From: Deinandra increscens subsp. villosa
Taxonomy: Eukaryota; Streptophyta; Magnoliopsida; Asterales; Asteraceae
Direction: 5' to 3'
Assembly (NCBI GenBank): GCA_039602395.1
Contig: JBCNJP010000007.1
Location: 121,864,957 to 121,928,956, forward strand
DNA: 64,000 bases
In this document: positions 33,770 through 44,196 of the stretch, piece after piece
Numbering within the stretch: position 1 is the first letter of the stretch
How the letters are laid out: each line of letters begins with the position of its first letter
Notes under the pieces: model-generated
Told to the model about the DNA's origin: nothing
Databases searched by the model: none
Seen by the model: the letters and a program-made list of their open reading frames with translations, nothing else
Translations under genes and position numbers: made by a program

Positions 33770-36373
33770 TTGAATTTGATCCACAAGAAGAAAATTTTGG
33801 AGACTTCTCACCAGCTCGAGGTGATTTAGAGAAACTCCTCTTCTTGGATTGATCATTTTGCACTACAAAAACCTAGGCGACCTTTTTAGCATCCACAAAA
33901 TGTAAAGGAAACCTTGAATCGGAATAAACCTGTTCGGACCCTTTGAGTGTATACCATCTCTCCACTTGAGCCATTTTTGCATTGAAAATATCTTCCTGCA
34001 CCTGGTCTATATCAAGCATTTTCAATTTCTTTTGTCGATCGAATCTTCTTGCATCAATCTCTTGCTATGTAAAACCTAAACCAACATGATTTTCAGACTT
34101 CTTTCCTTGAGCACCAAATGTCTCATGTCCCTTCTTTGCAAGACGTGTAAATTCAGCTTTAACTTCAATTCTTGAAGATTCTTTATGTCATAAAATATTG
34201 ATTCATCAAATGTTTGTATGATAAACAATCTTTTATGTTGACAAAGCCGCCTTCTCTTCTTCCGATGATGAAGATCCAGAAACAAACATTGTCATTTTTG
34301 GAATATCAGTCTTTTGATCAACAACTTTCTTGTCAGTCTTCTTCGAGTTCTTCTTCTTCTTCCCCTTTTGATTATCTTTCTTTTCTGGTTTTAAAACATC
34401 AAATAATTCAGAATAATCACCAACGACCTCTTTGGTTTCATTTAAATCCTTTCGAGATTCCATTGTAATAGCAGGAGGAGGAATGGTTTTCTCAAACACC
34501 TTTTGCACATAAAACTTGTGAAAGATTGAGAGTTTGTGATGTTGTTCAACATACGGTTGACTTCAATCACTTCAAATTTCAACTCAGAAGTCTTTTGAAG
34601 AGCTTCAGCAAGTTCTATTTCAATAACAATCAACTTCCTTGCTGCTCTGTTAGTTTCAGCCTTCTGCACTTCCTTTTTAATCTTTTCTTCATTCTTCTTA
34701 TGAATCTCAACATTAGTTTTCAAGCGCTTGTTGTCCTAAAGCAATTCAGTTTTGGCACCTAGTAGCTTCGTATTGTCCTCTTGATGACTTAATTCTTTGG
34801 TAGTAACATCAACAACTTGCTTTTCTAAATCTTCAAGCTTGAACTTCGATTTTGTAAACAAATTCTCGAATTCTGCATTTGCCTCTTCTGCATCTTTCCT
34901 CCACTTATCAATATCTTGTGATAACACACAGTATTGTTCAATAAGCTTAGAAACTTTTGTTATCAAATCTTCTTCTCAGCTTGAACTTTCAATTCATTCT
35001 CGATCGATTTAACACAACTACCTATAAGACTTTTACACTTTTCTTCAAATGATTCATAAGATGCAGTCATACGTTCAAACTTTTTCCCACACACCTCCAA
35101 CTCATCTTTTGCCTTCTTACATTTGTCCATCAACAATTCATTTTTCTTGACCAACTTAGCAATTCTTGTCTTTCAATGAACAGAATTCACACATCGATTT
35201 ATATCCACCACTAGATTTAGATTCACTATCGGTGAGACTTTCATCAACTGATCCAATTGTCGAAAAAAAGGCAGACTGAGTACCAAACGTCTTTCCCCAA
35301 TCGTAGCCTACATCAACTTGTATGACCAATGTTGTTTTGCTTGAAGTGGTGATTGAATCTTTACCATTTTCACCCTTAGATTGCTTGCATTGATGAGCAA
35401 AATGTCCAAAATTCGAACAAGTATAACACTTAACCTTGGACTTGTCTAACCCAATTTTTCCTCCAGAATTGAGATATTTTCGTCTTGTCTTGCTCAAAAA
35501 CCACATCACCCTTCTAACCAAAATTGCGAACTGGAAATTCATATCCATTTGTTCCAGATTATCAGGATCAATCTGATCATAGTCTTCATCGATTAAATCT
35601 GTTGTTGGCACACCTCTAGTCACAACTCCAAAATAAGAAGAAATCAATGATGAAATCAAAGCCAAGTATTCTTCAGATGTTTTAACCGAAAAAGCACTCT
35701 GATTGGTTTGAACCAGAATGGTAACATTACAACTTTTAGATTGACTTGGTGAAGATATGTTTAAACCAAAAATGTTGCCAACCATGAAAGCATCACATAA
35801 TTCTCCCATTTGCTAGGCAACGCTTCCAAAATATTTTCTTTAAACTCATCCTCTTTCTTCTTGATATCCACAATTTCCATTTCGCTGATCAAATGAGCAA
35901 ACCTTGAAGCAAGAGCTGTGATATCCTTATCAGGATAATGTTTGAAATTATCAAACTCTTTGTTCAGCACCTTTTTCTTGCTTTTATTGTATTGATCATT
36001 TCCTTCACACCTCAGCTTCATTGCATCCCATAATCGTTTAGATCTTGTGCATGTATTGAATTGATGCAACATCTCATTTGGTAATTCCATTGTTATAATT
36101 CCATAAGCTTTCTTTTCCTATTGATATAGTTTAATTTCTTATGAAGTGAGATCCTGACGCATCTTTGGCTCACCATTCTCTTGCGAATATGTATAACCTT
36201 CAATAAGAAACCACATATCGACATCGTTGGTTCCAACATAAGCTTCAAAATGATTTTTCCAAATATGATAATCTTCCAATTTCATCCGTTTAGGTACTTT
36301 TTGACTTGTACCAATTTCATTATCATAATTCAGCATCGCTTGCATCGTTGATTGAACACCCGCAAAAGCTTGG
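33770..36373 (-). pseudogene. Decayed copia (Sirevirus-like) gag
   Basis: On the minus strand a Gag starts at about 36373 (MNDFQAFAGVQSTMQ). It continues through YHIWKNHFEAYVG, LWDAMKLRCEGNDQYN and LDKSKVKCYTCSNFGHFAHQC, a CCHC zinc knuckle near 35430. It then becomes a Lys/Glu-rich coiled-coil tail to about 34230. At least five frame changes or stops interrupt it. The layout parallels the Sirevirus gag at 48627-51508, including the LDKSKVKCY segment before the knuckle. No pol or LTR was recognised. Confidence 0.8.
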
Positions 36374-36379
36374 AAATCG

Positions 36380-36670
36380 TTCATCTTGAAAATTGAAACT
36401 TCAACACAAACTGTCCCACCGAATGAAGAAAAGATAACCGAATGAAATAACCTTCTGAATGAACACGAAACGAAAAGCTTCAGCCGAATGAACTGGAATG
36501 AAGAACGAATGAAACACAAAAGCTGAATCAAATATAACAACCGAATGAACTTATTCTCTAAATGAAGTGATTCACCGAATGAACCTCAGAAAATGAACAA
36601 CCTAATGATTTTGATTCGGCGAAAGAGACTGATTTGGTGATGAAAATCAACTGAATGATCAGAGAATGAA
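36380..36670 (-). repeat. CCGAATGAA motif array
   Basis: The leader upstream of the decayed gag holds about ten copies or variants of CCGAATGAA (+ strand), i.e. TTCATTCGG on the gag strand, irregularly spaced. Confidence 0.7.
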
Positions 36671-36841
36671 GAAACAACACTGCCGAATTATACTCATAAA
36701 TAATTTACTTCTTATAGATTAGCAATTTCCAATTGATAAAACACTCCACAAAGCAAGCATCCAGAAGCAATTTTTATCAAGACTTCTTGATCAAATAATT
36801 ATATGTACGTGTGTGTGTTTATGGTCGATAAAAAAAAAGAG

Positions 36842-36867
36842 GGTGGGGGTGGGGGGGGGGGGGGGTT
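36842..36867. repeat. Poly-G tract
   Basis: An almost pure G run on the plus strand, able in principle to form a G-quadruplex and prone to sequencing error. Confidence 0.9.
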
Positions 36868-37705
36868 GGGCGTTAGTTTTAGAGAGAGGAAAGAGAGCAA
36901 GAGTTTAGTAACTCTTTATAACACCCATCATGGCCACCACTAATTACATTTAGTTATTTCTTTCTTCTTAAAAAAAAAGGAGTAACACATCTTTTAAATA
37001 ACATGTGACTTAGACTAATAATAAATCTAACATGATACATCTAATTATAACTTATAGTAGCACCATTTAAGTACAACATGTAACACATAAAGTAACAAGT
37101 AGTAAGATCAAATAAAACAACATACACTACTACAAAAATGGCCTTTCTTGACGCTTTTTGCGCGTCAAGAAAAGGCCCAGATGACGCGCAAAAAAGCGTC
37201 AAGGAAGGCAGGGTCAAGAAGCCTCTTGACGCGCAAAATGCGCGTCATCCCATTTATGACGCGCAAACGATGACACGTAAAATGCACGTCATAGATTTGT
37301 GTCATAAAATAAACGTCAAGGAAGCTGCCGTCATAAAGGTAGATGACACGCATTTTTGCGCGTCATGGATTTAAAAAAAAAAATTTTAAAAAATGATTTA
37401 TAGAATCATTAATTTCAGTAGTTCCTACATTAAATAACAATTAACCCAATAATGCATAATAAAATACATACATAGCAACACAATATGTTTCTTACATACT
37501 AACAAATTTGACTACAAAAAAGTTATGTGTTGCCTTAGCCTACAAAAAAGTGTGTAGATGTCTTGGACCTGACCCATTCAAATACTAGCAAGCATCAGGA
37601 ACACCAGGATAAAACCTGTAACATAAGTTAATATTGAGCAAACATGAAAACTGAAAACTACCACTAATACAGAAAACAACTCTGGATGAAGAGTCTAACC
37701 TTTAC

Positions 37706-37818
37706 CTGATCGGAGTCTGATAATGGCTTGCAGAAACATCCATGTTCAAGAGCTGAGTTGCAAAGTCAACTTGCAATGACCTAGCAACAAGAAGATAACA
37801 CTTGATAGCTCCTTCAAC
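37706..37818 (-). pseudogene. Captured exon of unknown gene in CACTA
   Basis: 113 bp bounded by TGCAG| and CAG|GTAAAG. The open frame (VEGAIKCYLLVARSLQVDF and onward) looks coding, but I do not recognise the family. Confidence 0.45.
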
Positions 37819-38030
37819 CTGCATTGTAGCAGCAACAAGAGAACATGCTAATGTGTGTTATACATAACAAAAGAATAGGAAGAAGTCAATCTATTTCATA
37901 TGCAAAACTTGCAAGAAAAATAAGCCTGTTGATATCAACCTGATATAATGTTGGTGTCAAACTTACCACAACAGTACAAGTCAAGCCAGCAACCAAACAA
38001 ATGGCAAAGTCGTAGAGTCCTTGTTTAGAT

Positions 38031-38034
<4 letters not shown>

Positions 38035-38064
<30 letters not shown>
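38035..38064. repeat. (GA)n microsatellite
   Basis: About 14 uninterrupted GA units inside the CACTA element. Confidence 0.9.
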
Positions 38065-38068
<4 letters not shown>

Positions 38069-38837
38069 CAAATAAGTATTAGTAAAAAAATAAAATAAAA
38101 AATCTGTGGAAAACTAAACTGTAGGTCTCCTTTACAAACACTGTTGTCTAAGCATCACAAAATGTCATTATCATTCAAGTAGTTTTACCATATGTAGTTA
38201 TACATAAACAATGCAAGTTTCCAAGATCATGTTTCTGAATATTATTCTGCTCCGTTTTCCCTAAATGAATATTGCTAGGGCTCAAATACATTCACAAGTA
38301 TATTTAGACATTATCAATGATAAATTTTGAAATCATACTAGAAACAAAATTACAAAGGACTTTTTTAGGCATTACCAACGATAAATTTTTCTCTTGTTTC
38401 ATGTGTCCAATTGTGTGTAAGCTTTACGGTAAGCCTTGTTTTATATTAGAGGTGTCAAAATGGGTGGGTAGGGTCACAAGGGTAGGTCAATCAGCTGCTA
38501 GCAGTTCTTTACGAATCACTATCTAAATAACTAATGTATTAAAGATGATTAGAAATTATCTATTACAAATTTACAGTCATATCTAATTTGTTAGACAAAT
38601 TGGTTTAGCATGGTGAAGTCATATAGACAACACTTTCGATTACTTTTAAGTTGTTTCATGCATTCACGTTTAGAAATTTAACTCCAGATTTTAACCAATT
38701 TGACCCATTTAAGATTTGGAGGTCAAATCTAACCAAATCAACAAGTTTAAAAATAAATATGTTGATAGACCACCACCTTTACCTTAAAAATTGTTAACAG
38801 TAATTCAGCTCGTTTAAAAAAAAATGAGAAACAATAC

Positions 38838-39077
38838 CTCTTCGGCTAATCTTTCCCACATTCGGTCTACGCCATCAAAAGTCAAAGTTGAATAATTGCA
38901 ACCGCTACCTGCTCAACAATATATCTTATATATCATAATGCATTTACATATAAAAGTACAATAAAGATATATATATTTTATAAATTTCCAGAAATTAAAA
39001 AAAACTCACAATGAATTATTACTTTTTTAGGAAGTCTCTTCACAAATTGCTTAGCATCATATCTCCAATCGGTAGCA
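38838..39077 (-). pseudogene. Captured DUF676 lipase-like gene exons in CACTA
   Basis: Two exons, 39010-39077 and 38838-38908, with GT-AG borders. Splicing joins them in frame as ATDWRYDAKQFVKRLPKK then VIIHCSGCNYSTLTFDGVD then RMWERLAEE. This matches the N-terminal region of plant DUF676 alpha/beta-hydrolase (putative serine esterase) proteins as I know them. The catalytic GxSxG part is absent. It lies on the same strand as the GrpE exons, so a single chimeric transcript is possible. Confidence 0.7.
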
Positions 39078-40028
39078 CTGCATAATTCCAACAGAAACTT
39101 TCATGATGCTATAGAAACCTTCATTATATATAGAGTAAATTTAGCCAACTAACCAAGTTATTCTGAGCTCTCTGATGCTATAGAAACCTTCAAAATATGA
39201 CAGCATATCAAAATATGATCATACCTTGCCTCTTTTGCAGTGGATTAACAATGGGTGATTTCTTACATCTGGTCAACAGCAAAGTATGGTCATTCCCGAC
39301 CGTAGTGGATCCGAAGCTGTGCCACTGCACCAGCTCCACCCAGCCTACTCATGCTAAGAACCTGCCAAGTAAATCAGTGGATTTTAAAAGCATAATGAAA
39401 GCACAAAACACATGAATAGATTCATTCAATAAGCATTACTATTATATTTATATCTTCTATTTCTCAACAGATATTCTCCAACTGTCTGTTTACAGAGGAG
39501 ATATGACATGATCATCCTAAGATTTTCAGAAATTGTGCATCATCATTATCATCATCATAAGACTTTAATGTTGCAACTTTTTGATCATCTGAAAAAAATG
39601 TCACCAAATATTTTGAACATAATCCATATATCTGAATGTCATTAAAATTGTTTACTTGAAGTACTACATTATGCCTATTTGGATCAAATTATTCATTCAT
39701 AGGATCATATCTTTCCACCTAAGCCTCTTCAATACCTGATAACCTCAAATTGGTAACAAGATACACTTTTTTCATAATTTATAGATTTAATTGTCTTCAA
39801 ACAATAAAACCTGACGCTCATTTCTCTTTTATCCTTTAAATTTTGACATAAAATACTTAATCAGTTTAAGTTATGACATGAAACATGATTCTAAAAATAA
39901 CTTACAGGAATGAACAGGTTAAATGGATCAGCTTGTACCTAAAAGTGACCTGAACCTGCAAACTTAATTTTAGGTTTGTGTTGTGTAAGAAACTCACACC
40001 CCTAAAAAGAATGATTTACCTCTACTAC

Positions 40029-40263
40029 CTGTTTTTTTGTCATCTCAACACCTTCCAATAACGTTTTTAAAAGTGGTAAAGCTCCCACAGGGTCTTCAGT
40101 CATGTCAAATTTTGTAAATCTATCTTGCACAACTGATGAGGCCCTGCCAAGATAATCAGCAACATCCAGCAGGCTCTTTGCAAAGGACTGCAACCCGTGT
40201 CAACATTAAATAAGACAGACTAGCCAACATGTTCTAATAAAACACATAAGATCAAAAAAGACC
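40029..40263 (-). pseudogene. Captured GrpE (Mge1-type) co-chaperone exons in CACTA
   Basis: Exon 40029-40187 (159 bp) encodes SFAKSLLDVADYLGRASSVV, then DPVGALPLLKTLLEGVEMT, the conserved GrpE core. The end of the preceding exon (to 40263) encodes KKFAIQ and splices in frame. GrpE is the nucleotide-exchange factor of organellar Hsp70. The C-terminal beta domain is missing. A 30-bp segment near 40290 is tandemly repeated near 40350, suggesting rearrangement at the capture edge. Confidence 0.75.
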
Positions 40264-41539
40264 TGTATTGCAAACTTCTTCGCGTTTTTTCCGTATCTAT
40301 TGTAATACTTGAACTAGCAAATCAAATTCCGTCTATTACGAGCGTTTTTTCCCTATCTATTGTAATACTTGAACTAGTTAAAAAACGAAACCCTAGATTG
40401 ATATGCAAAAGGTAAATAATGACGACTTACGGTGTTTAAGATTTGAGAAATTGATTCATGTAATCTCTTGAAACACGAATCTGATTCAAAGGTGCATAAA
40501 ATGGGCGAAAGAATTTGGAAATTCCACAGTGACATTGAAGTTTTAAGCAGTGTACCAAGTACATTAGAAACCCTAAATCTATGACTACATACCTGAAACC
40601 CTAAATCGAAGGCCATTTTTTTTTACTTCTAGTTGCCTCGTCAGTTTTGACAAAACCGATGGGGGTGAACCTAATAGCGTGTTGTTCTCCGACGAGTTAG
40701 AGATTTCCTCTGATGATGACGAGCCCTAGATCCAGCTAAAGGACCCCTGCCACTGTCAGATTTGTGAAGCCTTCGATCATGTTGACACATAAGAGCTGGA
40801 GTGGAGAGGGAATTGATTTGTAAAGAATGAATTAGGGCTTTTCGGGAGAAGGAAGGAGAAGACCGGCTCGTATAGTCAATAGGTGCTTGTCGAGAGAAGA
40901 AGATTAGATCGATTTTGGGAGGGAATTGATTTTTTTGAGAGGTGGGAAGATGAAAATTAGGGTAAGACCAGTGGAGAGAGGAGCGGGAATGAAAAATTTG
41001 GGGAAAAAATAGCGGGAGAAAAAAAATATAAAATGACAGTTTCCGGATGATGCTATATTCTAAAGTGTACTCCGTGTTCTTTTTTTTTTTTGATTTATGA
41101 CAGGAATTTTATGACGCCTAAGAATGCGCGTCATCTAGCCTTGAGATTTTCCAATTCTTGACAGTTTTTTTATGACATGTGTTTTTGCGCGTCATTAAAA
41201 ACGGCGCGTCATCGTTCGCGCGTCAAGAAAGGCCCTGTTTCTAGTAGTGATATAACATGTGATAATATATTATACCATATAATAAGATTTACTGCTTTAA
41301 TTATAACGTCACTAACGTCCGCAGACCAACTCGGGAATAAGACACATGACATCACGTGACACGCAAGTGTTAACTATTCTAGTTAACTAAGATAACAGAT
41401 TTAACCTAGAAATTTGCTAGTTGTCACACATATTATCACAAACATACGCAATTTTGTCCCAATAACCCTACAGGTGGACAACAGCAAATACGCCTCATAG
41501 GTTGAAGTATTTGAGATTCATTATCGTGCCTTCCACTGC

Positions 41540-42125
41540 TATGAGCGCCTTGAATGCTCTACCCCTAATCCTGTTGCCCCCACGGAAAAAGAAAAACCCG
41601 TTCTTGCTATCGATCTTGAACTATGGAACCATGTAGACGCTATTGTTCTACAATGGATTTATAAAAGCTATATCCATAGATCTTGTTGCCCCCACGGAAA
41701 AAGAAAAACGCGTTCTTGCTATCGATCTTGAACTATGGAACCATGTAGACGCTATTGTTCTACAATGGATTTATAAAAGTATATCCATAGATCTTCTTCA
41801 CACCAGTGGCGGATCCAGGAAAGATTATCAGGGGTAGCGGGGACTAACGGGGGTTCGGGGGCAGCGCCCCCGAAAAAAAATTTTAGGTAGTTAACGGGCT
41901 TTTAATCATATTTTTAAGGGACTTTTGATCATATTTTTAAGTAAAAGCCATAAAATTTCTTCCAGGGGTCGCGAAAAATTCGTTTCAGGGGTCGCGAAAA
42001 ACCGAAAACCTATAAAAAAAAAAATTTTGCACGTCGGGGTAAAAGTTCAGGGGTAGCGGGCGCTACCCCTGGGCTCTATGTGGGTCCGCCACTGCTTCAC
42101 ACCATTCTCAAACTAGATTCACATG
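41540..42125 (+). pseudogene. copia gag fragment with in-frame 111-bp duplication
   Basis: The frame LELWNHVDAIVLQWIYKSIS is a copia Gag N-terminal signature. The unit 41573-41683 is repeated at 41684-41794, exactly 37 codons. A hAT MITE (41804-42094) interrupts it, and the gag resumes after it as LLHTILKLDSHA. Confidence 0.75.
41804..42094. mobile_element. hAT-type MITE with 8-bp target duplication
   Basis: Ends CAGTGGCGGATCCAGG / GTGGGTCCGCCACTG. CTTCACAC lies at 41796-41803 and 42095-42102. 291 bp, with AGGGGTCGCG/AGGGGTAGCG internal motifs. Confidence 0.92.
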
Positions 42126-42537
42126 CATGCACCACTTGAAAAGCCATCAAATATATCTTTACTGATAATGAAAATGCTAGTCGCAACCACCATAGACGGC
42201 GCTAACCCCCATAGGCGGCAGAGGGTGCTGATCAGTCCAAGTCATACGGTCGTGGCTCTCATGATACTTCTCCCGCATCCTCTATGTAAATTTTTGGAGA
42301 GTAATAGAATCACCTAAATCGTATATTCCTTCATATATCTTTCGTCTTATCGGTAAGAAATGAGAAATATGTTTTATAGTGCTTCTTTTTATATGATGAG
42401 GTGTAGCAAAACAAAACTATTCTTTTCGGTATATGAAAGAGTTATCCACAAAAATTTAAAGTAATGCTAAAATTAGTACAGGTATTTTGCATTACAAATT
42501 TATTAATATTTGAGAAGTAACAATAACAGCATGTAAA
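42124..42537. repeat. Dispersed repeat shared with 63449-64000
   Basis: About 415 bp align with the right end of the window at high identity, including CCATAGACGGCGCTAACCCC. The copy at the window end contains an extra SINE (63752-63838). The repeat starts inside copia gag-like sequence (HACTTWKAIKYIFTD). Confidence 0.85.
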
Positions 42538-42641
42538 GCTAGTAGTAGTGGCGGATCTTGAAAAAAATTTCGTGGGTGACCGAAAGTTATGTGACCAAAA
42601 AGTATATATATATTAACTAACGAATTCGGGTCGGATCAAAC

Positions 42642-42690
<49 letters not shown>

Positions 42691-42779
42691 TAACGAATTC
42701 GGGTCGGGTCAATCCATTCGAACAAAAAATATTGAATCCGGGTCGAGTCGGTTCAAACAAAAAAACTATAAATGAGTAC

Positions 42780-42905
42780 CTTATAGCTCCGCTCGACGCC
42801 CTTTAAGAGCTTTAAGTTCATCAATTATGCTCTCCGAATCAAACTTGTCAGCAATCTCTTTCTCCACGTAAATCACCAAGCTATCCGCGAGATACTCGTC
42901 TGACA
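42780..42905 (-). pseudogene. hAT transposase C-terminal tail
   Basis: Reads MSDEYLADSLVIYVEKEIAD then FDSESIIDELKAL. It resembles the extreme C-terminus of plant hAT/ZMYM1-like transposases just after the dimerisation domain. The rest of the transposase is deleted. Confidence 0.6.
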
Positions 42906-43395
42906 TCTTATTGCGAAGACGATTTTGGTTAGTACTTAGTAATGAGATTTAAACAACATGTTTTCAATAAAATATAACCAATAACTCAGATTTCATCCAC
43001 TGTCCACTGTCCACTTAAATGCTTAATATATAACTCATGTCCAGTGTCCACTTCATAACTCAATTTTCATACACTGTCGAGTTCATAACTCATTAACTCA
43101 AACCATAAAGTCTCAAATTGTCCACTCAAACTTAATAACGGAGTTCATAAATGATAAATCAATTAACCATCTCATGATCTCAAATTTCTGGAATTTCCAT
43201 CCACTCAATCCACTATCACGAAATCACTGACCAACAATTTCTTTAACGAAATCACTGACCAACAATTTCTTAGTCTTACTTCAAAATTGCAGAACTATGG
43301 CCGGCTGGTCAGTGGCGGTGGCGGACGGTGGTCTCTCGTCGGAGCATAGGCGTAGGTCGGAATCGGCGGAATCAGTGGCGGAGTCACACGGGCCA

Positions 43396-43497
43396 CGGCG
43401 TCAGTCGGAATCGGTGTCACGGCGGGCCGGTAGGCCGGCGTCAGTCGGAATCGGTGTCACGGCGGGCCGGTAGGCCGGCGTCAGTCGGAATCGGAAA
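43396..43497 (+). repeat. 40-bp GC-rich tandem repeat
   Basis: The unit beginning CGGCGTCAGTCGGAATCGG is repeated about 2.5 times at 43396, 43436 and 43476, inside the hAT element. Confidence 0.9.
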
Positions 43498-44196
43498 CTC
43501 AGAAGTCGGAACTTCGGAGGGCCGGTGGTGCGTTCGTCGTTTCCCCAAAATCCAATTTCCCCCTTTTTCCCGTAAGGTGGGACTTGGGAGTGGTACCTAA
43601 ATTAACCCTTTTTTTATTTTATATTTTAAAAAGACCCTATACTTTGTTTTAGTTACCAAAACAACTTTAAACTTTGTTTTAGTTAAAATAAGTCATTTAA
43701 GATCTAATTTTTGATATTTTTTTAGTAGATACATAAGGTTTATAAATAATTTTACGTTGGAGACTGACTTAATACATTCAATATTAAAAAAAAATTAGTG
43801 GTGACTGACTCAATATATATAAAAAAAATTAGTGATGACCGAAACGATATATATAAAAAACTCCTTCGTAAAACGCCTATACTATACTCGGTACCTCGGG
43901 ACAAAAAATCAGCAGTGATCAAGGTCACTGCTACTGCTGGTACCCATTAAATACCGCCCCTGGCTAGTAGGCAAATATAAATAGTACATAAGAGATGTAT
44001 CTACTACCATAACAAATGCTAGTGCCACAACAATCATACATGTCAATTGTCAAGGAAACACTAAAGTAGCAATCCAACACGAGCTACAAGTGAACAAATT
44101 GGATATATGTTTGATGCCAACAAATTGTTTAATCTAGACATTTTATTGCACTAAATATAACATGGATATAAACCAGGAAGAAAATCAATATAAAAA

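Larger units (their letters stand above)
37125..41249. mobile_element. Pack-CACTA element
   Basis: The ends are CACTACTACAAAAATGGCC on the left and GGCCCTGTTTCTAGTAGTG on the right. ATA lies on both sides (37122-37124 and 41250-41252), the 3-bp duplication of CACTA (EnSpm) transposons. Subterminal regions (37140-37370 and 41100-41235) carry many GCGCGTCA/TGACGCGC motifs in both orientations. No transposase was found. The 4.1-kb interior instead contains minus-strand exons with splice sites copied from at least two unrelated host genes, listed separately. Confidence 0.9.
42546..43962 (-). mobile_element. Internally deleted hAT element
   Basis: Termini TAGTGGCGGAT and the inverse of CAGGGGCGGTAT. 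The 8-bp duplication GCTAGTAG lies at 42538-42545 and 43963-43970. 1417 bp. It retains a transposase tail near the left end and a GC-rich block near 43300-43590. A long AT run lies at about 42641-42688. Confidence 0.85.
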
